DNA from: a marine gamma proteobacterium HTCC2080
GTDB lineage: Bacteria; Pseudomonadota; Gammaproteobacteria; Pseudomonadales; Halieaceae
NCBI GenBank assembly: GCA_000169115.1
Contig: AAVV01000012.1
Location: 62,001-126,000, forward strand
DNA length: 64,000 bases
Direction of reading: 5' to 3'
Notes under the pieces: generated by a model
The model's input: the letters and a program-made list of their open reading frames with translations, nothing else
What the model was told of the DNA's origin: nothing
Database searches by the model: none
Shown here: positions 19,100 to 28,448 of the stretch, piece by piece
Position numbering within the stretch: the stretch's first letter is position 1
Layout of the letters: every line of letters starts with the position of its first letter
Program-made: the position numbers and the translations under genes

Positions 19100-20782
19100 T
19101 TAAGCTGACTCTCGAAGCTCCCGTCGCAACACCTTTCCAACGTTTGTTTTCGGCAAGTCATCCCGAAATTCGATGTGTCTAGGTACTTTATATCCCGTTA
19201 ACTGAGTTCTACAGAAATCTTTTAACTCAGCCTCGGTCAGCGCTAGATCTTTGCGAACCACAAACATTTTAATGACTTCACCATTTTTAGAATCAGGAAG
19301 TCCCACAGCGGCACATTCCAAAACTCCAGGATGCTTACTAACGACATCTTCAAGCTCATTGGGATAAACATTGAACCCTGACACGACAATCATGTCTTTT
19401 TTGCGATCAACAATTTTCAGATAACCGTCCGGCTGAATCACCGCCACATCACCGGTAAGGAACCACCCCTCGGCATTAATTGCTTCAGCCGTGGCCTCGG
19501 GTCGCTGCCAATATCCCTGCATCACCTGAGGCCCACGAATGCACAACTCTCCTGCATCGTCAAAGCCTAGCGGCTGATTGGTAGCATCAACGACTCGCAC
19601 CTCAGTCTTAGGCACCGGTATGCCAATGGTACCCAACTGCTGAGCTCCCCCAGGATTGCCCGTTGCAACGGGTGACGTTTCAGTGAGGCCATAGCCCTCC
19701 GACACTGGGCACTGCGTTAGCGCCTCCCAGGTCTTTGCAGCGTCTTCGGTTAAGGCCATGCCACCAGAGAGAGTCACTTTTAAGTCGCTAAAGTCTAAAG
19801 CTTGGAAAGCTGAGTCATTAGTTAAAGCCACAAATAAAGTGTTCAGACCAAAAAACAGCCTCGGACGATAGGTTTTAAAGGCGCTAACAACCGACTTTAG
19901 ATCGCGAGGGTTGGGTATCAAAACCGTATGGGCACCTACATAGAGCGCATACATTGACGCCGTAAAAGCGTAGATGTGATACACCGGCAGCGGTTGTACA
20001 AACGTATCTCCACTCCCTTGTAGCTGATAACTGCCAAACAGTGCATCGGCCTGCAGCACGTTGGCCACAAGATTGCCATGAGACAGCATAGCGCCCTTGG
20101 CAACGCCTGTAGTACCGCCGGTATACTGAAGCATTGCCAGATCACCTGCCCGCAGTTGCGTGACCGACACGCATTCATGCTTTCTACCCGCGGCAAGGAC
20201 CTCGGTTAATTTTAATGCCCCTGGAATCGAAAATGCTGGCACCAGTTTTTTGATGTGCTTGGCGATAAAATTGATCAAGAAACGTTTGGGTTGAGGGTGT
20301 AAATCTGCCAACTCTGTAATAACGACCTTTTCAACGGTCGTGCGTGGCAATACTGCCGCTGCCTGCTGCGCAACATTGGCCTGTACCACCAGTAATTTTA
20401 CGCCAGCATCATTAAACTGATGCTCAATTTCCCGTTCTGTGTAAAGCGGGTTTGTATTGACTACAACCATTCCGGCGCGCAAAGCACCCAGCACGACCAC
20501 AAAATATTGGATAAGGTTGGGCATTTGAACAGCAACGCGATCGCCAGCCGCTAACCCTGACTCATATAACAACCAAGCGCCAAAATTTTCGGCAAGCTCA
20601 TCCAATTCACGATAACTCAAAGAATGTCCCAAACTTGTACAAGCCGTGGCATTTCCATGCCTTTTCAGAGCATCATCAAATAACGCGATAATGTTGGGAA
20701 ATGCTTCAGTATTAATGTCAGTAGCGATGTCCAAAGCGGCGAGCCGGTCCGCAATAACTTGGTTAATATCTGCCTGCTTCAT
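19100..20782 (-). CDS. fadD: Long-chain fatty acid-CoA ligase
   Basis: Adenylate-forming enzyme of 560 residues that activates long-chain fatty acids to acyl-CoA at the inner membrane for beta-oxidation. Core motifs are the phosphate-binding loop QYTGGTTGVAKGAML, the A5 motif GYGLTETSPV, and the C-terminal GWFLTGDVAVIQPDGYLKIV with DRKKDMIVVSGFNVYP. The catalytic lysine of the final motif is in NVGKVLRRE. A ribosome site (GAGGAATTT) precedes the ATG. It is divergent from the MaoC gene and leads into hrpA, an order also found in Pseudomonas. Confidence 0.93.
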   Translation of the reverse strand: MKQADINQVIADRLAALDIATDINTEAFPNIIALFDDALKRHGNATACTSLGHSLSYRELDELAENFGAWLLYESGLAAGDRVAVQMPNLIQYFVVVLGALRAGMVVVNTNPLYTEREIEHQFNDAGVKLLVVQANVAQQAAAVLPRTTVEKVVITELADLHPQPKRFLINFIAKHIKKLVPAFSIPGALKLTEVLAAGRKHECVSVTQLRAGDLAMLQYTGGTTGVAKGAMLSHGNLVANVLQADALFGSYQLQGSGDTFVQPLPVYHIYAFTASMYALYVGAHTVLIPNPRDLKSVVSAFKTYRPRLFFGLNTLFVALTNDSAFQALDFSDLKVTLSGGMALTEDAAKTWEALTQCPVSEGYGLTETSPVATGNPGGAQQLGTIGIPVPKTEVRVVDATNQPLGFDDAGELCIRGPQVMQGYWQRPEATAEAINAEGWFLTGDVAVIQPDGYLKIVDRKKDMIVVSGFNVYPNELEDVVSKHPGVLECAAVGLPDSKNGEVIKMFVVRKDLALTEAELKDFCRTQLTGYKVPRHIEFRDDLPKTNVGKVLRRELRESA

Positions 20783-20912
20783 AAATTCCTCAACTAACCA
20801 GTAAAAAAACAGTGGATGGCATCATGTTGTCTTGCGTGCAACGGGGTCAACCTGCCACCCTTACCGCCTAAGAAAAATGTCCAATTTAAACTGCAGCAAT
20901 CAGGAGAACGGT

Positions 20913-21428
20913 ATGTCCAACACAACCCAAATCACCAACCTCACCTTTGACGAAATTAATGTGGGGGATACCGCTGACTATAGCCGCCTCGTGACAACCC
21001 GCGAAGTCGAGCTTTTCGCTGCGGTCTCTGGTGACCACAATCCGGTACACCTCGATCCAGAGTATGCCGCTACTACGCAGTTCGGTGAGTGTATCGCCCA
21101 CGGCATGCTGACCGGCGCATTTATTTCGGCAGCTATCGCCATGGAACTGCCTGGCCCCGGTACGATTTACTTGGGTCAAACACTCCAATTCCGCGCGCCG
21201 GTCACCTTGGGTGATACTCTAACGGTAGAACTAGAGGTCACTGACAAGCACACCAGCAGACCTTGGGTAACTATAGCGACGATCGTAAAAAATCAAGATA
21301 ACAAAGAAGTCGCGAAAGGCGAGGCAACGGTTATGGCCCCAGGCAAAAAAGAGACCGTTACCATTGTGCCTCCTTCGGCGATTCAACTACTGGATGACGC
21401 AGATGCTGCATCTGAGGATAAAAACTGA
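20913..21428 (+). CDS. MaoC-like (R)-specific enoyl-CoA hydratase
   Basis: Hot-dog-fold hydratase of 171 residues. The segment FAAVSGDHNPVHLDPEYA carries the Asp and His that form the hydratase 2 motif of PhaJ and MaoC enzymes, which interconvert trans-2-enoyl-CoA and (R)-3-hydroxyacyl-CoA. The ATG at 20913 follows CAGGAGAA at ideal spacing and is preferred to in-frame starts from 20832. An acidic tail of about 15 residues extends beyond the fold. It lies opposite fadD across 130 bases, which supports a role in acyl-CoA metabolism. The 3' end overlaps the convergent gene by 46 bases. Confidence 0.88.
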   Translation: MSNTTQITNLTFDEINVGDTADYSRLVTTREVELFAAVSGDHNPVHLDPEYAATTQFGECIAHGMLTGAFISAAIAMELPGPGTIYLGQTLQFRAPVTLGDTLTVELEVTDKHTSRPWVTIATIVKNQDNKEVAKGEATVMAPGKKETVTIVPPSAIQLLDDADAASEDKN

Positions 21429-21904
21429 TCGGGATCGACGTAAACCAAGCTAAACGTAACAATGGGACGTTCAGGGTCGGGCGCCAAACCCAGCATGATG
21501 GCATTAACCATGCCATCATGGTTCGTCCCTCCCACAGAGCCAATTAGGTTTAAATCACCGCCGCCATCAAGGGCCTGCTCCTCTGTGTCTAGAGGTTTAA
21601 AAACCGGTAGCGGTTTACCCACCCTTAGGTCATCTGAAAGACGAGCGACCAGGGCAAGGACGCCATCCCGCCACGCCGAAAAGTTCAGGCTTCCATTGAA
21701 CGCCCCGGCGTCCATAGTCAGATCCATTCGAACAGTACCGCCATCTTCCATTTTAAGGTTTGTCAGCGTGACCCTTCGGCTAGCCTCCAACTCCCTAAAA
21801 ATGCGCTTTGCGGTCGTACGATCGGCCTCCAGAATGCCATCATTTAAAAGATTGGCGGCAATGGTGGCAAGTTGATTAGCTTCGAGAACCTTATCTTTCT
21901 TCAT
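21383..21904 (-). CDS. Hypothetical protein, family not recognised
   Basis: A 173-residue protein that I do not recognise. It has no signal peptide or membrane helix. The N-terminal about 50 residues are helical and charged (ATIAANLLNDGILEADRTTA); the rest looks like beta strands rich in Asp and Gly, ending in a serine run (SASSSS). The last 46 bases overlap the MaoC gene antiparallel, so the C-terminal tail is constrained by two frames. It is divergent from mnmC across 110 bases. That it is a real gene is supported by its position filling the gap and by absence of a better frame. Confidence 0.6.
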   Translation of the reverse strand: MKKDKVLEANQLATIAANLLNDGILEADRTTAKRIFRELEASRRVTLTNLKMEDGGTVRMDLTMDAGAFNGSLNFSAWRDGVLALVARLSDDLRVGKPLPVFKPLDTEEQALDGGGDLNLIGSVGGTNHDGMVNAIMLGLAPDPERPIVTFSLVYVDPDQFLSSDAASASSSS

Positions 21905-22014
21905 GATTATGACGTCTGCAAAAAACCGCTATTGTACGCTTTGTCGCTCCACCGGCTAGGGGCACAATAGCAATAAATGCAAATTCACTCCTTTGCTGAA
22001 ATTTAGGACCATTA

Positions 22015-24012
22015 TTGATAAATCGTGACAACAATCCGTGGCGCCCACTGCCCGCTCCTAATATTGATTGGCGCGATGGCATTCCGGTATCCAGAGAGTT
22101 TGATGACGTTTACTACTCTACGGACAACGGCATAGCGGAAAGTCATTACGTCTTTTTGGAGGGAAGCCAGTTTCTGTCTCATTCGAAGGAGAAGAGACTC
22201 ACCATTGCTGAGATTGGTTTTGGTACCGGCCTTAATTGCCTCGTCGCTCTAAACGCCTGGCTAGATCAAAGTAATCAGCGAGCTCCGGATTCGACGCTGC
22301 ACTATGTCGGTTTCGAGGCACAGCCCCTAACAAAAGCTCAACTACAGCGTGCCTGGGAAAAGTGGCCCACGCTATCTCACCTCGCAACGCGTCTCATTCG
22401 AGATTGGCCACAAGCCACGCACGGCTGCCATCGACTCTATTGGCCTAACTGGAATATTACTTTGGATCTTTGGTGGGACGATGCCCAGCAGGCCATGAAT
22501 GATCTTGCTTCCCGAAGACAGCGGTATTTTAACATTTGGTTGCTTGACGGCTTTACCCCAGCACGTAACGAAAGTGCTTGGTCGCCATCGATCTTTTCAA
22601 CCATGGCCGCTCTTAGCCGGAAAGGAGCAACCTTTGCGACATTTACCGCCGCGGGCGATGTGCGCCGGGGGTTAACTGCAGCAGGCTTTACAGTGCAAAA
22701 ACGTCCTGGCTTCGGTGTTAAGAGAGAGGCACTCAGCGGCCAACTTGATACGTTAAAAGAAACTCCTCAAGCATCTGGGATTACGCCCTGGGACTTAACG
22801 CCGAAAATGATCCCGCCAAAAAAAGCCGTGATAATTGGAGCGGGGCTTGCGGGAAGTTTCGCGGCACGCGCGCTAGCTGAAAGAGGGGTTGCTGTAACAG
22901 TGCTTGAGGCTAATGCCGTTGCTAGCGGCGGCTCAAGCAACCTGCAGGGGATCACCTACACGCGCCCATCAAGACGCCATGGCGTGTTAGCCGACTTTGC
23001 GCTAGCCAGTTACCAAATTGCCACACGACTTTACAATCAGCTGTTAGGCACGACGTTAGTTGAAGGCGTCGATGGGCAACGCTGCGGCTACCTTCAAGTT
23101 ACTGAGGATTCAGAAACCCTCGATTACCTAAAGCAATTTGCGGATTGCGATCTACCCTTTCGGGTATTAAATGCTGAGAAAGCATCCGATGAGCTTGGTG
23201 CCCCGTTAACTCAGGACGCCCTATTCTTTCCTGACGCCAGTTGGTTACATCCTGCTGCAGTGTGTCACGAGCGCCTGTCGCATTCACGGATACAGCTGCA
23301 TGAATTTTGTGGCAACTGCGACTTCGGCTCCAGCACAGCTGGCTGGCAGATTAACGATAGCCTAGGTAATCGCTATGACAGCGACATTCTAGTGTTGGCC
23401 ACGGCGAATCAACTCACTGAAGCATCTGAAACCGCTTGGTTACCCCTGCAGACTATTCGCGGTCAAACCACTCATGTCCCAGCGACAGAGTCCTCTAGCG
23501 GATTGCGCACAGCTTTCTGCCATGAGGGCTACCTTGCACCCCCCAGACTCGGCATTCATTGCCTAGGTGCCACTTACGGTCCGCAAGATACGGCCCTCGA
23601 TGAACGCCCTGCTGACCATAGGATAAACCTGCAAAAACTCGCGTCAGCGCTGCCATCGGTGAGCTTTTCAACAACCGAAGCAGCGATCTCGGGTCATGTG
23701 GCGCTGCGATGTACCACAACAGATTATTTGCCCGTCGTGGGCCCAATGCCGAATAGACCCGCGTTTAATGCCTGCTACGCGAGCTTAAAAGCAAAGAAAA
23801 CACGCTTTATCGATGAAGAATGTCCCACGTTGCCCGGGCTCTTCGTACTCGCTGGGCTAGGATCGAGAGGGCTCACGGCAGGTCCTTTGGCAGCAGAAAT
23901 TTTAGTGAGCGATATTATGGGCGAGCCCAGTCCAGTCCCACGATATTTGCAGCAGGCCCTAGCGCCCGCACGTTTTCTAAAGCGTGGAATTGTTCGAGGT
24001 CGACCGCTGTGA
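22015..24012 (+). CDS. mnmC: Bifunctional tRNA wobble-uridine modification protein MnmC
   Basis: Two-domain enzyme of 665 residues completing mnm5(s2)U34 in tRNA. The N-terminal methyltransferase domain (about 1-245) has the SAM loop GFGTGLNCLVAL and the LLDGFTPARN motif. The C-terminal FAD-dependent oxidase domain (about 265-640) opens with VIIGAGLAGSFAARALAERG, the dinucleotide-binding fold, and removes the carboxymethyl group before methylation. The only start giving the conserved N-terminus (NPWRPLPAPNIDWRDG) is a TTG preceded by AGGACC, a rare start codon. The stop overlaps the next gene by four bases. Confidence 0.93.
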   Translation: MINRDNNPWRPLPAPNIDWRDGIPVSREFDDVYYSTDNGIAESHYVFLEGSQFLSHSKEKRLTIAEIGFGTGLNCLVALNAWLDQSNQRAPDSTLHYVGFEAQPLTKAQLQRAWEKWPTLSHLATRLIRDWPQATHGCHRLYWPNWNITLDLWWDDAQQAMNDLASRRQRYFNIWLLDGFTPARNESAWSPSIFSTMAALSRKGATFATFTAAGDVRRGLTAAGFTVQKRPGFGVKREALSGQLDTLKETPQASGITPWDLTPKMIPPKKAVIIGAGLAGSFAARALAERGVAVTVLEANAVASGGSSNLQGITYTRPSRRHGVLADFALASYQIATRLYNQLLGTTLVEGVDGQRCGYLQVTEDSETLDYLKQFADCDLPFRVLNAEKASDELGAPLTQDALFFPDASWLHPAAVCHERLSHSRIQLHEFCGNCDFGSSTAGWQINDSLGNRYDSDILVLATANQLTEASETAWLPLQTIRGQTTHVPATESSSGLRTAFCHEGYLAPPRLGIHCLGATYGPQDTALDERPADHRINLQKLASALPSVSFSTTEAAISGHVALRCTTTDYLPVVGPMPNRPAFNACYASLKAKKTRFIDEECPTLPGLFVLAGLGSRGLTAGPLAAEILVSDIMGEPSPVPRYLQQALAPARFLKRGIVRGRPL

Positions 24013-24791
24013 CACAGATTCTTCGTATTTATGCCATCTTTTTTCTGGCCTTATCGGCTCAGGTCTTTGCTACTGAGTCTGCACCCTCTCAGGCTAATAA
24101 GCAGACTGCCGTGGTCGTAGAATCTCGACCCATGGAACGCCGAAATTTCACCCAAGGGCTGTACATTTCTGATTCGGAGCTTTTCGTCAGCTCAGGCCAA
24201 TACGGAAAATCTGCAGTGCGTGTCTATGCCTGGCCAACAATGACATTAAACCGCGAGGCCGCACTTCCTAAGAACGTTTTTGCGGAAGGACTCACTTTAC
24301 TCGCTACCCGGCTGTGGGTTTTGACGTGGCGTGCTGGTCAGCTGCTTGTCATAGATCCCTCGACACTGGAGATTCTGACGACAGGCAAAATCAGCAGCGA
24401 AGGCTGGGGGATTACCCACAATGCATCAACGCTTTGGCTATCAAATGGTTCATCGAGGCTCCACAGCATCGATCTCAATAATGGTGGTAAAACCACGGCG
24501 CTAGACGTCACCCTGAACGGCGAACCGCTCGCGAGGCTTAACGAACTTGAATGGATTAATGGGAAAATCTGGGCAAATGTCTGGCTGACCAATACGATTG
24601 TGATAATCGATCCGGAAACCGGTATTGTTACCGACGAAATTGCAGTCGATGGCGTCTTATCTGACGAAGATAGATTAGCTAATACCGATGTTCTCAACGG
24701 CATAGCGCAAGATCCTAAAACCGGCGCTATTTGGATTACTGGCAAACGCTGGCCTAAACTATTTCGCATCGAACTTGAAGACACGAACTAG
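24009..24791 (+). CDS. Glutaminyl-peptide cyclotransferase (plant-type), secreted
   Basis: Enzyme of the glutamine cyclotransferase family found in plants and some bacteria, which converts N-terminal glutamine to pyroglutamate on exported peptides. It is 260 residues from a GTG overlapping the mnmC stop (GTGA). A Sec signal peptide (RIYAIFFLALSAQVFA) is followed by beta-propeller repeats. Family motifs visible are FTQGLYI, EGLTLL, LNELEWINGKIWANVW and LNGIAQDPKTGAIWITGK. The periplasm is the expected location. The tight overlap with a tRNA-modification gene seems to be genomic packing rather than shared function. Confidence 0.87.
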   Translation: MTQILRIYAIFFLALSAQVFATESAPSQANKQTAVVVESRPMERRNFTQGLYISDSELFVSSGQYGKSAVRVYAWPTMTLNREAALPKNVFAEGLTLLATRLWVLTWRAGQLLVIDPSTLEILTTGKISSEGWGITHNASTLWLSNGSSRLHSIDLNNGGKTTALDVTLNGEPLARLNELEWINGKIWANVWLTNTIVIIDPETGIVTDEIAVDGVLSDEDRLANTDVLNGIAQDPKTGAIWITGKRWPKLFRIELEDTN

Positions 24792-24834
24792 CGCGCTTCG
24801 CGCTACAATAAGCCCATCGGTGCCTGTAGGCACC
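24790..24834. repeat. Two perfect short hairpins between genes
   Basis: AGCGCG-CTT-CGCGCT (24790-24804, starting in the stop codon of the cyclotransferase) and GGTGCC-TGTA-GGCACC (24819-24834). Neither is followed by a T-run, so they are not standard intrinsic terminators. They may stabilise the upstream transcript or shape the leader of the protease gene that starts 30 bases later. Confidence 0.6.
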
Positions 24835-24863
24835 TCGCCACTTTCTTAGCAACCGGATTTTTC

Positions 24864-27815
24864 ATGGAATCAATAGCTCAAAAAACAGCTCCCATTACTT
24901 TTCAGAAGCAACGCAGCGCAATGATCCCTGCCTTGAATGTTACGGTCGAGGAGTTCATCCACCCCGCTACTGGCGCTCAACATTTACACCTGCAGTGCGA
25001 TAACCCTGAAAATGTGTTTATGGTCGCTCTGCGTACCGTTCCCGAGGACTCTACCGGGGTCGCTCATATTCTCGAACATACGGTGCTTTGTGGCAGCGAG
25101 AACTACCCGGTCCGCGATCCATTTTTTATGATGTTACGGCGTTCGCTTAATACTTTTATGAACGCATTTACCAGCTCCGACTGGACCGCTTACCCCTTCG
25201 CCACACAAAATCGCAAGGACTTCAGTAACTTACTGTCGGTTTATCTAGACGCGGTATTTTTCTCCAGACTTGATCCCCTAGACTTCGCGCAGGAAGGACA
25301 TCGTGTCGAGTTCGAAAATCCGGCAGACTCTGAAGGAAACCTCGTTTTTAAAGGCGTGGTTTTTAATGAAATGAAAGGAGCAATGTCATCGGTCTCCGCC
25401 GTGCTGTGGGACAGACTGTGTTTCGAGCTTTTCCCCACCAACACCTACCATCACAACAGTGGTGGTGACCCCGCGAATATCCCTGACCTCAGCTACCAAC
25501 AACTCAGGGATTTTTACGCCCGACACTATCATCCGAGTAATGCGGTATTTCTCACCTTCGGTGACATTCCGGCCAGTGACCATCAAGCCGTTTTTGAATC
25601 CGCTGTTTTAAAACGTTTTGAAGCCTCAAAGACCCCAATATCAGTTGATCTTGAGCATGCTTTCACCGCACCCAAGCGCGCCACCCACCCCTATGCGGTT
25701 GAGGATGGCGAGGAATCAGGAAGAAAAACACACCATGTCATCGGATGGAAGTTGGGTGAGAGCTCCGACCTGCTTGCTATGCTCGAAGCCCAAGTTTTAG
25801 CCGCAGTACTCATGGAAAACAGTGCCTCGCCACTGATGCAATTCCTCGAAACCACACCCCTAGGAACAGCGCCGTCACCCCTGTGTGGTGTCGAAGAGTC
25901 CATGCGCGAAATGGTCTTTTGTTGCGGCATTGAAGGCAGCGATATTGATCAGTTGGATGAATTCGAACAAGCCACTCTCAGCGTCATTAAAACCATCGCT
26001 GAAACAGGTATACCCAAGGAAAGACTTGAGGCCATACTTCATCAAATTGAACTATCCCAGCGTGAATTGACCGGCGACGGTATGCCCTATGGCCTCAATC
26101 TTATGCTTCGCGCCTTGGGAGCTGCCGTGCATGGAGGCGACTCACTCGCCGCGCTCAACCTTGACCCCATACTTGAGATTATCCGAGAGCGCAGTCTCAA
26201 TGATGATTATGTACCTGGATTGATAGGCCGTTTACTACTGGATAACCCGCACCGGGTGACCTTAACCCTTGCACCTGACAGCGGGCTCACCGCTGGACGT
26301 GAAAAAGCAGAGCAGGGACGGCTGAACACAATGGCCGAATCGTTGGATGACGCTGGACGCAGTAAAATTTTGGACCTTGCCGAGAAGCTGAAAGCTCGTC
26401 AGGGTATTGAAGATGATCCAGACATTCTGCCAAAAGTCACACTGAGCGATATCCCAGATGGCATCTCAGAACCCAAACCGAGCGTAATAAACAAAGGAGG
26501 GGTCGATGTTTGGAACTACACCACCGGCACCAATGGGCTTGTATATCAGCAGTGGGTAAAACCGCTTCCCGATTTGTCTGAGCAAGACATGACAATCCTA
26601 CCTCTAGTCACTGGGCTTATTGGAGAGCTCGGCGCAGGATCCGCTGACTACTTAGAGATACAAGATCAGCAATCTGCCACCGTAGGATCGCTCAGCGTTG
26701 CAACGATGACCCGTAGTGCCAGAGGCGATGTGCAAGATTGCAGTGGCTGGCTGCTGACATCCTCTAAAGCCCTCGCCAATCGTTCAGAACGGCAAGTCGC
26801 GCTTATGCACGACACGTTTTTTCATACTCGATTTGACGAGGGTCCGCGCATACGCGAGCTCATTAATCAGACCCGAGCGCGGCGTGATCAATCGATTACC
26901 GGTAGCGGTCATAGCTTAGCGATGACTGCTGCGACCGCAGGCATGAGCCCTCTGGCTCTTCGGGCTCACGAACAAGGTGGGCTAGAAGGTATTCGCAGCT
27001 TGAGAGCGCTAGATGATCGACTCGCTAATGACAGCGATCTGCAAGAATTCATGGCTCAACTAACAGGAATACACCGCCAGATTGTGGACGCGCAGGGATT
27101 GCAAATAGCGGTCATTGCCGACGAGCAAAACTTAGCGGCGGCAGAAGGTTATGCGCTAGAGACCCTCAAAAAATCGACGCGGGGCGCAGCCGGGGCACTG
27201 TGGCACCCCGATGCAATTAGGGAGCATCGCCATGAAGCCTGGATCACAAATACTCAGGTGAATTTCTGTGCTAAAGCCTACCAAACCGTCCCTTCCAGCC
27301 ACGCAGACGCACCTGCTCTCACGGTTTTATCTGCCGTGCTGCGTAACGGCTATCTACACCGTGCGATCCGAGAACAAGGTGGCGCCTATGGCGGTGGCGC
27401 TAGCCACGATGGTAATGTCGGCGCGTTCCGATTCTTTTCTTACCGAGATCCGCGCCTCGGCGAAACTTTAGCTGACTTTGATGGGGCAATTGACTGGTTC
27501 TTAACAAACAACCATGAATTTGAAACTTTAGAGGAAGCCATCCTTGGTGTAATCGGCAGCCTTGATAAACCGGGATCACCAGCTGGGGAGGCACGCAGGC
27601 ATTTTCATGAGTCATTGTTTGCTCGAACCTCTGAACATCGCGAAGCTTTTCGTCGCGGCATTATCAACACCACGCTAGATGACCTGCGCCGAGTCACGGA
27701 AACCTACCTCGTCAACGCCGAGACCAGTACGGCGATAATTACCAATAACCAAACAGCTACTCGTGAGGCCGCCCTGCTTGCAGAGTTAGGCCTCGAACAG
27801 AGGGACTTAAATTAA
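24864..27815 (+). CDS. M16C metalloprotease, presequence-protease (PreP/Cym1) type
   Basis: Zinc peptidase of 983 residues, full length for the M16C family of mitochondrial and chloroplast PreP. The inverted zinc motif HILEH and the downstream glutamate in VVFNEMKGAMSS complete the active site in the N-terminal half. LRRSLNTFMNAFTSSDWTAYPF is the family signature. The second catalytically inactive half contains the substrate-binding RxxxY-like region around REQGGAYGGGASHDG. No signal peptide is seen, so it is probably cytoplasmic and degrades short unstructured peptides. It follows the cyclotransferase by 72 bases. Confidence 0.9.
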   Translation: MESIAQKTAPITFQKQRSAMIPALNVTVEEFIHPATGAQHLHLQCDNPENVFMVALRTVPEDSTGVAHILEHTVLCGSENYPVRDPFFMMLRRSLNTFMNAFTSSDWTAYPFATQNRKDFSNLLSVYLDAVFFSRLDPLDFAQEGHRVEFENPADSEGNLVFKGVVFNEMKGAMSSVSAVLWDRLCFELFPTNTYHHNSGGDPANIPDLSYQQLRDFYARHYHPSNAVFLTFGDIPASDHQAVFESAVLKRFEASKTPISVDLEHAFTAPKRATHPYAVEDGEESGRKTHHVIGWKLGESSDLLAMLEAQVLAAVLMENSASPLMQFLETTPLGTAPSPLCGVEESMREMVFCCGIEGSDIDQLDEFEQATLSVIKTIAETGIPKERLEAILHQIELSQRELTGDGMPYGLNLMLRALGAAVHGGDSLAALNLDPILEIIRERSLNDDYVPGLIGRLLLDNPHRVTLTLAPDSGLTAGREKAEQGRLNTMAESLDDAGRSKILDLAEKLKARQGIEDDPDILPKVTLSDIPDGISEPKPSVINKGGVDVWNYTTGTNGLVYQQWVKPLPDLSEQDMTILPLVTGLIGELGAGSADYLEIQDQQSATVGSLSVATMTRSARGDVQDCSGWLLTSSKALANRSERQVALMHDTFFHTRFDEGPRIRELINQTRARRDQSITGSGHSLAMTAATAGMSPLALRAHEQGGLEGIRSLRALDDRLANDSDLQEFMAQLTGIHRQIVDAQGLQIAVIADEQNLAAAEGYALETLKKSTRGAAGALWHPDAIREHRHEAWITNTQVNFCAKAYQTVPSSHADAPALTVLSAVLRNGYLHRAIREQGGAYGGGASHDGNVGAFRFFSYRDPRLGETLADFDGAIDWFLTNNHEFETLEEAILGVIGSLDKPGSPAGEARRHFHESLFARTSEHREAFRRGIINTTLDDLRRVTETYLVNAETSTAIITNNQTATREAALLAELGLEQRDLN

Positions 27816-27818
27816 GTC

Positions 27819-28421
27819 TTAGTTGGCGGCATCACGGAAGGTAGGTGCCCTGCCTTCCGTGACTAATGCAATACCTTGGCCTGAAGCATTAGCCCAGCGT
27901 GAGGCTAAAACATCCAGAGGGATTTCTATAATGCCTTGGGATGGGTCATAAATTGTCGCCATACCCAAAAGATCGATTGATTGTAAAACAACAAAGTGCC
28001 CCCAAACTTTTCCCGGTAGTCGCAGAATTGCCGATTGTTCTACTCGCTGGAGCCACAATCGTGACGTAAGCAATCCCCGAGATTGGAAACCAAAGTCTCT
28101 TAATATCCACTGCAGATCAGATAGCGAATAGCCTTCACCAATTGGCCTTCCTCCGGTAGCGGTGTAACGAAAGCTCAACAAATCTGCTATTCCCTCGAGC
28201 TCCGCATGAACCCCCTTTTCGGCGAGTACGAAGGCTACTGCTCGAAGTCCGCAATCGTTTGATAATCCAGCCACCGCTGGGGTATTCGAGGGCAGCAGCA
28301 TCAGGTCGTCTGGAGCATGCTGGCCGTGTGCCGTCATCGCCGTCAAGAAACCAAGCCCGGCAACCAACCGGGCGAAATTTGAAGGAGCTCGGGCTCTTTT
28401 ACACCGGCAATATCGAAACAC
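27819..28421 (-). CDS. Exported C39-family (double-glycine) cysteine peptidase
   Basis: Stand-alone peptidase of the C39 family, 200 residues from a GTG. A basic start and hydrophobic stretch (LVAGLGFLTAMTAHG) suggest Sec export, whereas most C39 domains sit in the cytoplasm on an ABC exporter. Active-site candidates are Cys57 in NDCGLRAVAFVL, His142 in GHFVVL and Asp159 in IYDPSQG. The glutamine usually six residues before the cysteine is not apparent (Ala51), so activity is not certain. It lies 27 bases downstream of a small exported protein with a GG processing-like motif, which is its probable substrate. No strong ribosome site is visible, so translation may be coupled. FapD is a known periplasmic C39 relative, but no fap genes are present. 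Confidence 0.8.
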   Translation of the reverse strand: MFRYCRCKRARAPSNFARLVAGLGFLTAMTAHGQHAPDDLMLLPSNTPAVAGLSNDCGLRAVAFVLAEKGVHAELEGIADLLSFRYTATGGRPIGEGYSLSDLQWILRDFGFQSRGLLTSRLWLQRVEQSAILRLPGKVWGHFVVLQSIDLLGMATIYDPSQGIIEIPLDVLASRWANASGQGIALVTEGRAPTFRDAAN

Positions 28422-28448
28422 GATTTATCGCAGCCACTGATGATCTGG

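Noticed and set aside
24790-24834. Intrinsic terminator after the cyclotransferase
   Set aside because: Both hairpins are perfect but neither is followed by a T-run.
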